A stretch of DNA of 64,000 bases from Thermoproteota archaeon (GCA_020832905.1 JAJHRG010000002.1:124001-188000), one strand, 5' to 3'. Counted from the stretch's first letter, positions 36,430-45,766 are shown. The notes: generated by a model from the sequence alone, not told the origin. Program-made: numbers and translations.

Positions 36430-37569
36430 ATGAGCATCTTAGAGAATATTAAGCCTTTAACATCAGGACAGGAGGAAATGTATAAAGCATTAAAAAATAA
36501 GACTTATGAAATATTAGGATTTTTTGGACCTACAGGAACAGGAAAATCAATGTTTAGTTTAGCCTATGGTATTGATAGTATTATAAATAATGAGTATGCA
36601 AGATTTATAGTTATAAGACCAGTAGTAGATATCGTTACAGGACAAGAACTTGATATATCTAAAGGTCATGATGCCTTCATTAATACTATGAAAAACTATA
36701 TTCGTGATATTATTAGTAATTATGTAGAATGGAGTAAAATAGAATCATTAATAAATGATGGAAAAATTGTATTAGCAGATCCTAAATATCTTAGAGGTAG
36801 ATCTTTTGATAATTCAATTATATTCTTAGATGATATACAATTAATGAGACCTGAAAGTATTATAGAAGCTGTTATTAGAGTTGGTAGAAATAGCAGACTT
36901 ATTGTAGCTGGAGATCCTGTATTTCAAGCACTTAGAGAAGTTAGTCATGATCCTGCAGCAGTAATAAGAGAAGTTATGTTAAGTGAAGAAAAATCTCATG
37001 TTGTAGATTTAGGAATAAAGGATATTATTAGAGATGGTGCTAAAAGAGGTTTAAGATTTTTACTAGAGTACAAATTAAGATCTAGAAATTTAACTGAAGA
37101 AGAAAAACATATATATGAGGTAGTAAAAGCAAAATCACCAGATGCTGATGTAATAACAATTACTGATTTAGTTAATTCTAAAAAGAGCTATGAAATTTCT
37201 CAAGAATATGTACCAGATGCTCTTATAATAGTTAAGCAAGGCCATATGGGAAGACTTGTAGGAAAAGGTGGAGAGAGAATAAATAATGCAGAAAAAGAAC
37301 TTGGAAAAAGACTTAGAGGTATTGAATTAAATCTTGATTTTAAAGAAATGATTAGAGCAATGCATCCAACATCATGGATATGGAAGCATATAGCAGAAGT
37401 AGATTTTGCAGGACCAAGCTTACAAATAAAGGTGTATGAGGATGTAATGGGAGCAGCAGTAGGACAAAAAGGTGCTTATGTTAAATTCATAGATACAATA
37501 TTTAGAAAATTATTTGGTGTTGGAGTAAAAGTTGTACCTGTTGAAAGAGAAAAACAAGAAAAGAAATAA
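36430..37569 (+). CDS. PhoH-family ATPase with two KH domains
   Basis: About 379 residues; ATG at 36430 is preferred, with an in-frame GTG at 36421 as alternative. Residues 1-230 are a PhoH-type P-loop ATPase with GPTGTGKS, VIRPVVDIVTGQEL, the Walker B IIFLDDIQLM and LIVAGDP. The C-terminal 130 residues contain two KH-like RNA-binding folds with GxxG loops, GRLVGKGGERI and GAAVGQKGAYV. The architecture suggests an RNA-linked ATPase, perhaps in RNA decay or ribosome maturation; the substrate is not known. It lies alone downstream of tRNA-Val. Confidence 0.88.
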   Translation: MSILENIKPLTSGQEEMYKALKNKTYEILGFFGPTGTGKSMFSLAYGIDSIINNEYARFIVIRPVVDIVTGQELDISKGHDAFINTMKNYIRDIISNYVEWSKIESLINDGKIVLADPKYLRGRSFDNSIIFLDDIQLMRPESIIEAVIRVGRNSRLIVAGDPVFQALREVSHDPAAVIREVMLSEEKSHVVDLGIKDIIRDGAKRGLRFLLEYKLRSRNLTEEEKHIYEVVKAKSPDADVITITDLVNSKKSYEISQEYVPDALIIVKQGHMGRLVGKGGERINNAEKELGKRLRGIELNLDFKEMIRAMHPTSWIWKHIAEVDFAGPSLQIKVYEDVMGAAVGQKGAYVKFIDTIFRKLFGVGVKVVPVEREKQEKK

Positions 37570-37620
37570 CAATATTTTTATGAAAATTTTGAACTTAATA
37601 GTTTTCTTATTTCTCTTAAG

Positions 37621-38170
37621 CTATTCAAGTGTTTCTCGAATTAAATTTTCATATGAAGTTGTACTAAATAGTAGTTTACTTTTAACAATATTCAATATTA
37701 ATTCTCTTATTTCTATGTATAATAGATGCTTCAGTTCTTCTTTTCATAGGACCACCTCCAGCTGATCCAGTATATCCTGCAGTATAGATATCAACAGCTC
37801 CAATACCAAAGTGTCTAGATATTGGTCCTTGAATTGTATCAATACTCATAATTCTAGAATATGGAACTGCATGACGCATTTTCCACCATACACCTCTTTC
37901 AACTCTTACTTCATTTTCAGTTAAGATGAATTTTATAGATTTATAGTACTTTGGGATCCAATAGCTAATGAATATTGTTATAACAATAATAGGTATAAAG
38001 TATAATATTGAAAAAATGTTAAAATATACCATTCATTTATAATGAATAAATAAAAGAAATTCCTATTCCTAATACCAGTAAAGGTACAATAGCTAAGATT
38101 AAATATGAAAAGAAGAGCTTTTTTCATTTTTGGATCTGGATAAAAATTCTTTTCCAATTTCTACTTTCAT
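37621..38170 (-). pseudogene. Decayed PH-domain (YdbS-like) membrane protein
   Basis: Only the middle 116 codons (37682-38032) are open. They encode IPKYYKSIKFILTENEVRV and ERGVWWKMRHAVPYSRIMSI, then the TAGYTGSAGGG motif of bacterial PH domain 2 proteins. Downstream, another frame continues with YIEIRELILNIVKSKLLFST to a stop at 37621, which fits the family C-terminus. Upstream, the expected N-terminus FYPDPKMKKALLF and SYLILAIVPLLVLGIGISFI appears in two further frames. At least three frame changes are needed, so this is a broken gene unless the assembly has clustered indels. Confidence 0.7.
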
Positions 38171-38211
38171 ATATAGCTTATTCTTAAAAATTAATAAATA
38201 ATTTTTTATAT

Positions 38212-38787
38212 TTGATTATGATTATGAAAACTATGGCATTAGAAGCAAATAAAAAATTATGTGGAATTGGTTCAATACTTATTGCTATTGGTTTCTTAAT
38301 ACCATTTCTTGGATTAATAGGCATAATTATTTTATTAATTGGTCTAAAAGGATTATCAAATGATTATAATTCACCAAGTATATTTCAAAATGCACTATAT
38401 GGATTTATCTTTGGAATAATAAGCATAATTATTTTGAGTATTACTATGATTACAATATTTTTTGCAATGCCTTTTATAAAAATATCTACAATAATATCAA
38501 TGAATGGAATGATAATAGGACCATTTAGAATGTTTGGTATAGAGTTAGTTCTAGCATTATTATTACTTATTATTACCTTTGTATTGTTTTTACTAAGTGC
38601 ATTTTTCTATAAGAGATCATTTGATATAATTGCAGAAAAATCAGGAGAGAAATTATTTAATACCATTGGAATTTTATTAATTATAGGTTCAGTATTAATT
38701 ATCTTATTAGTAGGTTATATAATATTAATAGCCACATGGATTATTGCAGCAATAGCATTTTTCTCAATTAGAAGTAGTGTTTCATAA
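38212..38787 (+). CDS. DUF996-type membrane protein
   Basis: About 189 residues; the start is ambiguous among TTG 38212, ATG 38218 and ATG 38224. It has five to six hydrophobic helices. The N-terminal motif LCGIGSILIAIGFLIPFLGL followed by GLKGLSNDYNSPSIF, and the later GEKLFNTIGILLIIGS, match archaeal DUF996 proteins, whose function is unknown. It precedes the cfb operon in the same direction with a 50-base gap, but there is no evident functional link. Confidence 0.7.
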   Translation: MIMIMKTMALEANKKLCGIGSILIAIGFLIPFLGLIGIIILLIGLKGLSNDYNSPSIFQNALYGFIFGIISIIILSITMITIFFAMPFIKISTIISMNGMIIGPFRMFGIELVLALLLLIITFVLFLLSAFFYKRSFDIIAEKSGEKLFNTIGILLIIGSVLIILLVGYIILIATWIIAAIAFFSIRSSVS

Positions 38788-38837
38788 GAAACATAAGAAA
38801 TATATTAAGAAATTATTTTAGAAATTTCTGATCATAA

Positions 38838-39248
38838 ATGAATAAGAAAATTGGAGTAATTTTAGTAGGACATGGTAGCAATGAAAAATACAATAAAGAA
38901 CTCATAGAATATTGTGCAGAAAAACTAAGAAGCTACTATGATTATGTTACATATGCTTTTATTCAAATAAATGAACCATTACTTAATAATGTATTATCAG
39001 AAGTATTAAAGAAAGATCTTGATGAAATTGTAATACAACCAGTTTTTCTTGCTAGAGGTACTCATGTTGATTATGATATACCAAAGATATTAGGACTTTC
39101 AAAAGGAGAAAAAATAAAAATCATTAACTCTGGAAATAAGAAAGTTAAAATAATATATAGTAATCCTATAGGAAAGGATAATCGTATTGTAGATATTCTT
39201 CATGATAGAATAAAGGAGAGCTTAAAAATTGAAGATTCTAGTAATTGA
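38838..39248 (+). CDS. cfbA: Sirohydrochlorin nickelochelatase CfbA
   Basis: A 136-residue small chelatase of the CbiX-short type. The N-terminal VGHGSNEKYN carries one metal-site histidine and PVFLARGTHVDYDIP carries the second. In archaea with F430 this enzyme inserts nickel into sirohydrochlorin, the first committed step. The cbiX-like alternative, cobalt insertion for cobalamin, is made unlikely by the tightly linked cfbE, cfbD, cfbC and cfbB. The 3' end overlaps cfbE by 20 bases. Confidence 0.9.
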   Translation: MNKKIGVILVGHGSNEKYNKELIEYCAEKLRSYYDYVTYAFIQINEPLLNNVLSEVLKKDLDEIVIQPVFLARGTHVDYDIPKILGLSKGEKIKIINSGNKKVKIIYSNPIGKDNRIVDILHDRIKESLKIEDSSN

Positions 39249-40503
39249 TGCAACACATGGTGGATTAATACTTTCAGAAGCATTTACCAAAAGAGGAGAT
39301 AATGTTACTTGTATTGATGTATATAAAACATTAAAAAAAGAAGATATTGAAAAATATTCAAAAGATTTTCAAATTAAACAAGAATTACCAAATTCTTTTA
39401 ATGAATATGATTTAATTGTAGTACCAGTTCACTTTCCTTTTAATAGAAATTCTAATAAAGTAATAACTCATCATGAAGCTGTTAAAATGCTTATTAGTAA
39501 TAATATTGATTTTCCTATTGTTGAAGTAACAGGAAGTTTTGGAAAAACTACTAGTATAAAATGTGCAATTTCTCTCTTGAGAAAGGACTTTTCTATTCTC
39601 TGTTTAATAAGTAATGAAATTTTATTTATAGATAAAAATAATGAAAGTATTTTATTGAGAAACAATAGTACTACTCCTGCAAATATAATTAAAGCCATAG
39701 AATTATGTCCAAAGAAACCAGATATTGCTATATTTGAAGTATCTCTTGGTGGAACAGGATTAGCAGATTTAGGTATAATAAAAAATGTTTATGATAATTA
39801 TCCAATAGCAAAAGGAACTTCTTCTGCATTAGAAGCAAAATTATCTATGATAAGAAATAAAAAGCCAGAAGGAAAAATTCTTCTAAATGCTGATGATCCT
39901 TTATTAAGAAATATTTCAATTAAAAATTGTCAATACTTTTCTACAAATTCTATTTGTGAAATATATGCTAAGGATATTACTATCACTTCAAATATAATAA
40001 AATTTATAGCAAAATTTAATGGTTTTATTACAATTAATGGTCCTTTATATTCAGAAATATTAATAGAAGCTAAAAATAAGCCAATAGGTAAACAACATAT
40101 AGAAAATATAATTGTTGGAGTTTCTATAGCAAAATTTTTTAATAATATTGAAGAAAAAATAGAAATTCCAAGTTATGTATTTGATAATAAAATGGTAATA
40201 GAGAATCCAGATTTTCCTATAATACTAAATAAAAGTCCTGCTATAAATGAAAAAGTTGTAGAAAGATCTATTAAAGATTATTTAGAGTTGTTTCCTCCAA
40301 TAAGATTGGAAATTGGTGGAAAATTAAAAACAACATGTGGATTTATAAATATTGAGAAATTAGCTCAAATTATTAATAATAGTCCATTTGAAGAAGTTTT
40401 TCTCTTTGGTGAAATTGGTGAAATTATAAGACCATTAATGAAAAAGAAAATAGTAGATCATAATAGAAGAAAAGTACCTATACTTCGTATTGAGAGGTCA
40501 TAA
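39229..40503 (+). CDS. cfbE: Coenzyme F430 synthetase CfbE (Mur-ligase-like)
   Basis: A 424-residue Mur-ligase-family enzyme with a TTG start preceded by AAAGGAG. The ATP site is VEVTGSFGKTTSIKC near residue 100. Further family motifs are NNSTTPANII and the ADDPLL segment of the central domain. CfbE closes the cyclohexanone ring of F430 in the last ATP-dependent step. It overlaps cfbA and is followed after one base by the likely ATG of cfbD. Confidence 0.88.
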   Translation: MKILVIDATHGGLILSEAFTKRGDNVTCIDVYKTLKKEDIEKYSKDFQIKQELPNSFNEYDLIVVPVHFPFNRNSNKVITHHEAVKMLISNNIDFPIVEVTGSFGKTTSIKCAISLLRKDFSILCLISNEILFIDKNNESILLRNNSTTPANIIKAIELCPKKPDIAIFEVSLGGTGLADLGIIKNVYDNYPIAKGTSSALEAKLSMIRNKKPEGKILLNADDPLLRNISIKNCQYFSTNSICEIYAKDITITSNIIKFIAKFNGFITINGPLYSEILIEAKNKPIGKQHIENIIVGVSIAKFFNNIEEKIEIPSYVFDNKMVIENPDFPIILNKSPAINEKVVERSIKDYLELFPPIRLEIGGKLKTTCGFINIEKLAQIINNSPFEEVFLFGEIGEIIRPLMKKKIVDHNRRKVPILRIERS

Positions 40504-40504
40504 T

Positions 40505-41590
40505 ATGTCAGTAATAATACATCCAAGACCTAGTCCAATTGCTGCTGCAATGTACATGCTTAGAGATTTAGATGTAGATGTAATTATTCTTCATGGACCA
40601 TCTGGTTGTTGTTTTGGTCCAGCTAGATTATTAGAAAAAGATGGTGTAAAAGTTTTTACTACTGCACTTTCAGAAAATGAGTTAATATTTGGTGGAGAAA
40701 AAAGATTAAGAAATATACTTAAGAAAATTAATGAATTATTTAAGCCAAAATTAATTGGTGTTGTTGGTACATGTGCTAGTATGATTATAGGTGAAAATAT
40801 AAAAAGAGTAGTAGAAGAGCTAAATCTAGCTAATAAAACCATATGTTGTAATGTACATAGTGGTTTAGGAGATAATACCATAGGTGCAATAGAAGTTCTT
40901 AAAGAAGCAATGAATTTAGGAATTATAAGTAAAGAAGAATTTGAAAGACAAAAGTACATGTTAGAAATGGCTACTTTATTAGAAAAAACAAGAGGTACTG
41001 CTAGATTAGAATATATACCTAATAGTCCTGGTGATAATCCAAAGAAAGTAGCATATGAAATTATTAATGATATAAGAAATAATAAGGAAGTAGCTTGTAT
41101 TCTTAATGCAAAAAAAGAAACAGCTTTTCTTTTTGCAGATATAATAATAGTTCTAAATGAAATTAAGAAAAAAATTGGAGGAAAAATTAAGTTTATAGCA
41201 AATTTAGATCCAAATATTGGTCTTCCTAGAATAAGAAATTATTCTAAAATTATATTAGAAGAATTAAATAGAAGAGGAATTAATATTGATTTTATTACAG
41301 GAGGATTAGATGAATATCCTATAGCAGGTGAAAAAGCAAAAGAAATTGTTTTAAATTCTTCTACAGAATTAGCAATAATTGCTGGAATACCACATGCAGT
41401 TGCTATAGAAGGAAAGGTAAAGACTATTGCAATAACTTCAGGCTCTAGAGCAACTTCAAATTTAAAATCCTTAGGTTATGATTATGTAGTAAATGAATAT
41501 GGTGCTCATAGAGTAACTTTAGGAAAAAAGTATATTCATAGATCTATTTTAGGAAATGCTATTAGAAAAATAATGAGGGATATTTCTTGA
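40505..41590 (+). CDS. cfbD: Ni-sirohydrochlorin a,c-diamide reductive cyclase subunit CfbD
   Basis: About 361 residues from the ATG at 40505, which has a GAGGT ribosome site; a TTG 15 bases upstream is possible. It is a NifD/BchN-like protein with HPRPSPIAAAMYMLRDLDVD and LHGPSGCCFGPARLLEKDGV carrying cluster cysteines, then VGVVGTCASMIIGENI. Together with CfbC it reduces the Ni-macrocycle by six electrons and closes the gamma-lactam. It has one nitrogenase-like component only, as in CfbD homodimers, so this is not a nitrogenase. Confidence 0.93.
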   Translation: MSVIIHPRPSPIAAAMYMLRDLDVDVIILHGPSGCCFGPARLLEKDGVKVFTTALSENELIFGGEKRLRNILKKINELFKPKLIGVVGTCASMIIGENIKRVVEELNLANKTICCNVHSGLGDNTIGAIEVLKEAMNLGIISKEEFERQKYMLEMATLLEKTRGTARLEYIPNSPGDNPKKVAYEIINDIRNNKEVACILNAKKETAFLFADIIIVLNEIKKKIGGKIKFIANLDPNIGLPRIRNYSKIILEELNRRGINIDFITGGLDEYPIAGEKAKEIVLNSSTELAIIAGIPHAVAIEGKVKTIAITSGSRATSNLKSLGYDYVVNEYGAHRVTLGKKYIHRSILGNAIRKIMRDIS

Positions 41591-42372
41591 GATCTATAGC
41601 AATATATGGTAAAGGAGGAATAGGAAAATCTACTTTAGCATCAAATATAGCTTATGCTCTTAGTAAATTTGGATTAAAAGTTTTATTAATAGGATGTGAT
41701 CCAAAATCTGATTCTACAATAAATATTATTGGAAAACATATACCATCACTTTTAGATATAATGAAAACAAATAAAAATCCTTCTATTGATATGTTTTTAT
41801 TTAAAGGATCAAATAATATATCATGTATTGAAATAGGTGGTCCTGAACCGGGAATTGGATGTGCTGGAAGAGGAATAATAGTAGGAGTTAATTATATTTT
41901 TAAAAATTTAAACATTAATGATTATGATTTTATTATATTTGATGTACCAGCGGATATTGTTTGTGGAGGATTAGCAATTGTTGTAAAAGAAAAATATGCT
42001 GAAGGAGTAATTATAGTAACATCAGATGATTTTATGTCTATATATGCTGCAAATAATATTTGTAGAGGATTAAATACTATTAGAGTAAATGCTTTTGGAA
42101 TTTTATATAATAAATCTACAAAAAATGGTATAAAATATGTAGAAAAATTTTCAAGAAAAGTTAATCTTCCAATAATTGGAATAATACCTTATTCTGAAGA
42201 GATTATAAGTGCTAATAAAATGATGAAAACTGTAATAGAAGTTTATCCAAATTCAAATATTTCAAATATTATTAAATCTATTTCTTTATCTATTTTAAAT
42301 ATCAAAGAAGGAAGAATTCCTAATTGGTTATCAATAAATGAACTTGAGGAGATATTTTATGAAAATTCCTAG
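41587..42372 (+). CDS. cfbC: Reductive cyclase iron protein CfbC (NifH-like)
   Basis: A 261-residue NifH-type ATPase with a TTG start. Walker A is YGKGGIGKSTLASNIAYAL, followed by GCDPKSDSTINI. The [4Fe-4S] bridging cysteines sit in GIGCAGRGI and PADIVCGGLAIV. It delivers electrons to CfbD at the cost of ATP. Start and stop overlap cfbD (4 bases) and cfbB (14 bases). Confidence 0.93.
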   Translation: MRSIAIYGKGGIGKSTLASNIAYALSKFGLKVLLIGCDPKSDSTINIIGKHIPSLLDIMKTNKNPSIDMFLFKGSNNISCIEIGGPEPGIGCAGRGIIVGVNYIFKNLNINDYDFIIFDVPADIVCGGLAIVVKEKYAEGVIIVTSDDFMSIYAANNICRGLNTIRVNAFGILYNKSTKNGIKYVEKFSRKVNLPIIGIIPYSEEIISANKMMKTVIEVYPNSNISNIIKSISLSILNIKEGRIPNWLSINELEEIFYENS

Positions 42373-43723
42373 AGTTATTATTTCTGCAAATAATAGTGAT
42401 GCTGGAAAGACAATAATTACTTCTGCAATATTAAGAATATTAAAAAATAAAGGCTATAGAGTACAACCATTTAAAATAGGTCCTGATTATATTGATCCAA
42501 TGTATTTAACTAAAGCTTCTGGAAGAGCATGTAGAAATATAGATTCATGGATTATGAGTAAAGATATGATTCTTTATAATTTAATAAAAAGTTATGAAAA
42601 TACTGATTTTATTATAATAGAAGGTGTAAGAGGTCTTTATGAAGGTGCATCACCTATTAGAGATATTGGTAGTACTGCTCATATTGCTAAAATTTTATCT
42701 ACTCCAATAATTTTAGTTATGAATTGTAGAGGATTAACTAAAAGTATAGTTGCTCAAATAATTGGTTTTAAATCTCTTAATAAAAAATTAAGAATTTCAG
42801 GTGTAATATTAAATAATGTAAAAGATAAAATACATGAAGAAAAAATAAAAAAAGCTATTAATTATTATACAAATATTCCAATTATTGGTGTTCTTTATTA
42901 TTCTCCATTATTAAATATAAAAAAACGTCATCTAGGACTTATTACTCCTAATGAGATTAAAGAAATAAATAATGTAATAGAAAATGCTGCTAAATTATTA
43001 GAACCTAATTTAGATATTGATAAATTAATAGAAATAATGAATTCTAGTCCAGAAATTCATAGTGATTTTGAACTTAATTTTTTAAATAATGAAAAAATAA
43101 AAATAGGAGTATTCATGGATTGTGTTTTTTCATTTTATTATTATGAAAATTTAGAAATATTAAGAAAAATGAATGCTGAATTAATTTTCATTAATAGTTT
43201 ATCAGATAAGTACATAAGTGATGAAATTTCTGGTATTTTAATTGGTGGAGGATATCCAGAAGTTTTTGCTGAAGAATTAGAAAAAAATCAACCTCTTTAC
43301 TCTTCTATTAAGAAAAAAGCATTAGATGAAATGCCTATAATAGGAGAATGTGGTGGATTAATGTATTTATGCAAATCAATAAACTATAATGGAAGAAAAT
43401 ATAAAATGATAGGAATTTTTGATGGTGATGTTTATTTTTCTGATAAAGTAGTAGTAAGCTATGTTAAATTAGAAACAAAAATGAATAATATAATATCAAA
43501 AGAAGGAGAAATTATAAAAGGTCATGAATTTCATTATTCCTATATTGAAAATATTTCATCAGATTTTGTATTTTATGTGAAAAGAGGAAAAGGAATTAAA
43601 AATAAAATGGATGGTGCTTTTATTCATAAAACTTTAGGAATGTATACACATCTTCATTATTTATCATGTCCTAATGTGCCTAAGAATTTTATTTTTCATT
43701 GTAAGAATTACATTCATAAATGA
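42359..43723 (+). CDS. cfbB: Ni-sirohydrochlorin a,c-diamide synthase CfbB
   Basis: About 454 residues from ATG 42359, preceded by TTGAGGAGA. It is a CobB/CbiA-like amidotransferase. The N-terminal synthetase domain starts IISANNSDAGKTIITSAIL and has FKIGPDYIDP. The C-terminal class I glutaminase-like domain has GGGYPEVFAEEL and the nucleophile in IGECGGLMYL, with the late HEFHYSYIE. It amidates the a and c side chains of Ni-sirohydrochlorin. Linkage to cfbA/E/D/C decides between this and cobyrinate synthase. Its end overlaps the convergent unknown gene by 10 bases. Confidence 0.9.
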   Translation: MKIPRVIISANNSDAGKTIITSAILRILKNKGYRVQPFKIGPDYIDPMYLTKASGRACRNIDSWIMSKDMILYNLIKSYENTDFIIIEGVRGLYEGASPIRDIGSTAHIAKILSTPIILVMNCRGLTKSIVAQIIGFKSLNKKLRISGVILNNVKDKIHEEKIKKAINYYTNIPIIGVLYYSPLLNIKKRHLGLITPNEIKEINNVIENAAKLLEPNLDIDKLIEIMNSSPEIHSDFELNFLNNEKIKIGVFMDCVFSFYYYENLEILRKMNAELIFINSLSDKYISDEISGILIGGGYPEVFAEELEKNQPLYSSIKKKALDEMPIIGECGGLMYLCKSINYNGRKYKMIGIFDGDVYFSDKVVVSYVKLETKMNNIISKEGEIIKGHEFHYSYIENISSDFVFYVKRGKGIKNKMDGAFIHKTLGMYTHLHYLSCPNVPKNFIFHCKNYIHK

Positions 43724-44118
43724 ATAAAATTATTCTTAATTAATATCTTTGAGAAATTATATTTTTGTGAGATTTTATCTAAAGTTTCATTTGTAATTTT
43801 TGCAATATTATTCTTATCAATTTTAATTGCTATGATATTAATAACAAGAATAAATGAATTTTCTGAATTTGATATTGATGAATTTATATTAATTCCATAT
43901 TTTAAATCAATAGTATCTGCACTTAAATATCCACTAGATGTTTTTACATATAATTTTATATGACCAATTTTTGCCTTATTATTAATTAATTCCTTTGCAA
44001 TATTTTCTATTATTTCATGTACTATAGAATAAAATTCACTAGGAGTTATTAATCTATTAAATTGAATTTTTAATTCACATCCATAACCATTTGCTAAAAT
44101 TTCTTCATGAAAATTCAT
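43714..44118 (-). CDS. Unknown protein coupled to the CobW-type GTPase
   Basis: A 134-residue soluble protein with N-terminus MNFHEEILANGYGCELKIQF, a helical middle and a beta-rich part with KIGHIKLYVKTSSGYLSADT. I do not recognise the family. Its ATG overlaps the stop of the GTPase gene (ATGA type), so the two proteins are probably made together. The single cysteine and a few histidines do not form an obvious metal site. It faces the cfb operon tail to tail. Confidence 0.6.
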   Translation of the reverse strand: MNFHEEILANGYGCELKIQFNRLITPSEFYSIVHEIIENIAKELINNKAKIGHIKLYVKTSSGYLSADTIDLKYGININSSISNSENSFILVINIIAIKIDKNNIAKITNETLDKISQKYNFSKILIKNNFIHL

Positions 44119-44711
44119 TTAATCACCATATCAGCAAGTAGTTCAAGACCTATTCCATTTTTTGCAGATATTTTTAAAATAATTGCATTAGGATTAATTG
44201 CTCTTAATAATTCTTCATAGTATTTTATCTTATCTTCATTAATTACATCAATTTTATTTATAGCTATTATATTAGCATTGATTAATTGTCTTTTGATAAA
44301 TTTACTTAATTCATCATCTAATAATAGTTCTTCTCCTCTTTCTCCATCAAAAATTACAATTATTGGACCTTTTTCTATATCATTCTTTATCATTTTAATA
44401 CTATCATCAATAGAAGAAGGAATAGCAACACCTGATGGTTCTATCATTACAATATCTGGATTATAAAATTTTCTTAATTCATCTAAAGTATATACTAAAT
44501 TTACTAAAAGTTCACAACAAATACATCCTCCACCTATTTCTCTAACTTTTAATCCATATTCATTTATAATTCTTGCATCAACTGGTATTTCACCTATTTC
44601 ATTAACAATAATAGCTAATTTCTTATTTTTTCTTGCTATAATATTAGATAGAGCAATAATTGTTGTTGTTTTTCCACTTCCTAGAAATCCAGCTATTTGT
44701 ACTACCTTCAA
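44115..44711 (-). CDS. CobW/P47K-family GTPase, probable metallochaperone
   Basis: A 198-residue G3E GTPase. Walker A is GFLGSGKTT, the metal-binding motif is GGGCICC (near residue 61-67), and IAINKIDVI is the NKxD guanine-specificity motif. It lacks the C-terminal CobW domain, so it is a minimal form nearer in size to HypB/UreG. G3E proteins deliver Ni, Co or Zn to target enzymes. Its neighbours (cfb operon, NikR-linked transporter, [NiFe]-type complex) make nickel an attractive cargo, but cobalt for methyltransferases is equally possible. Confidence 0.82.
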   Translation of the reverse strand: MKVVQIAGFLGSGKTTTIIALSNIIARKNKKLAIIVNEIGEIPVDARIINEYGLKVREIGGGCICCELLVNLVYTLDELRKFYNPDIVMIEPSGVAIPSSIDDSIKMIKNDIEKGPIIVIFDGERGEELLLDDELSKFIKRQLINANIIAINKIDVINEDKIKYYEELLRAINPNAIILKISAKNGIGLELLADMVIK

Positions 44712-44735
44712 TTTTTATCACATTAATGATTTTAA

Positions 44736-44903
44736 TTATTTTTTATTGAATTTAATTGCATGTTTTGTAATCTCTATTGAGCATGCATTATATTCAGAGC
44801 AAAATTCCTCACATTTTTCTGCATATATTTTTTCCTTATATATGAGTCCACATTCTTCACAAATATAATATAATTCTTCTCCTCTTTTTACTTCTTTTAC
44901 CAT
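44736..44903 (-). CDS. 55-residue zinc-ribbon protein
   Basis: A short gene starting MVKEVKRGEELYYICEECGL. Cysteines occur as CEEC near residues 15-18 and CEEFC and AC near 31-41, fitting a small zinc ribbon plus extra ligands. The second part (EKCEEFCSEYNACSIEITKH) is shared by many small archaeal proteins of unknown function. It lies 2 bases from the endonuclease IV stop, in the same direction, and may be its operon partner. Confidence 0.7.
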   Translation of the reverse strand: MVKEVKRGEELYYICEECGLIYKEKIYAEKCEEFCSEYNACSIEITKHAIKFNKK

Positions 44904-44905
44904 AA

Positions 44906-45766
44906 TTAATTCTTAAATTTTCTCATTAATATTTCTTTCATTTTTATAGCATCTACATCAAGAATAGGACTTTCACTAATAATAACTGGAGATAAATTAA
45001 ATTCTTTAATAACTTCAGCTAACATTTCAAAATCAGGACCATAATCTTTTTCATCTAATGTATGATGACATTTCTCTCCTTTATCTGTAAATTCAATTTT
45101 AGTAAAATGACAATGTAAATTCTTTAATTCATTACTTCCAAGTCTATTTTCTATTTCAATTAATACTTTTCTATAATCATCTATAGTTTTAAATCTTCCT
45201 CTATCTCTTGCATGTAAATGTGCCCAATCTATTACTGGTTGAATATTATCTAAATTTTCACATAATGATATTATTTCATCTAATGATCCAAATTGAGAAA
45301 TTTTTCCCATGGTTTCAGGTCCAAGCTTAACATTTATATCTAAACTTTTCATTTCCTCTATTACTTCTTTTAATACATTTAAACATATTTCAAATGCTTC
45401 TTTTGGATTTCTTTCACCATAATATCCAACATGAAAAACTACAGGTTGAGCATTCATCCATTTAGATGCTAAAGCACATGCAATAAGTCTTTTTTTACTT
45501 GCTATTATTGTTTCTTTATCACCACATAAATTAATAAAATAAGATGCATGAAGACTTAATAAAATATCATTTTCTTTTGATTTTAATCCAAATAATTCAG
45601 CATCTTTTTGTTTTATTTGTGGCTTCATACCCCAACGAACTGCTTGATATTCAAAAGCATCAAGATTTTCTTCCTTTAATAATCTAGGAATATCAAATAA
45701 AGATGCTTTCATTTCCTTAAAAGATGGTGGAATTCCTGCAGGTCCAAATCTTGGTCTATCTGCCAT
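44906..45766 (-). CDS. nfo: Endonuclease IV (AP endonuclease family 2)
   Basis: A 286-residue TIM-barrel enzyme. Zinc-ligand and active-site segments are all present: SLHASYFINL, FHVGYYG, LGPETMGKISQFG, VIDWAHLHARDRG, LHCHFTKIEF and a late ISESP. It cuts DNA 5' of abasic sites in base-excision repair. The length matches the archaeal family. Confidence 0.88.
   Translation of the reverse strand: MADRPRFGPAGIPPSFKEMKASLFDIPRLLKEENLDAFEYQAVRWGMKPQIKQKDAELFGLKSKENDILLSLHASYFINLCGDKETIIASKKRLIACALASKWMNAQPVVFHVGYYGERNPKEAFEICLNVLKEVIEEMKSLDINVKLGPETMGKISQFGSLDEIISLCENLDNIQPVIDWAHLHARDRGRFKTIDDYRKVLIEIENRLGSNELKNLHCHFTKIEFTDKGEKCHHTLDEKDYGPDFEMLAEVIKEFNLSPVIISESPILDVDAIKMKEILMRKFKN

Noticed and set aside
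40505-42372. Nitrogenase (NifD/NifH-like genes)
   Set aside because: The NifDH-like pair sits between cfbE and cfbB, there is no NifK/E/N/B set, and the lengths fit CfbD and CfbC.
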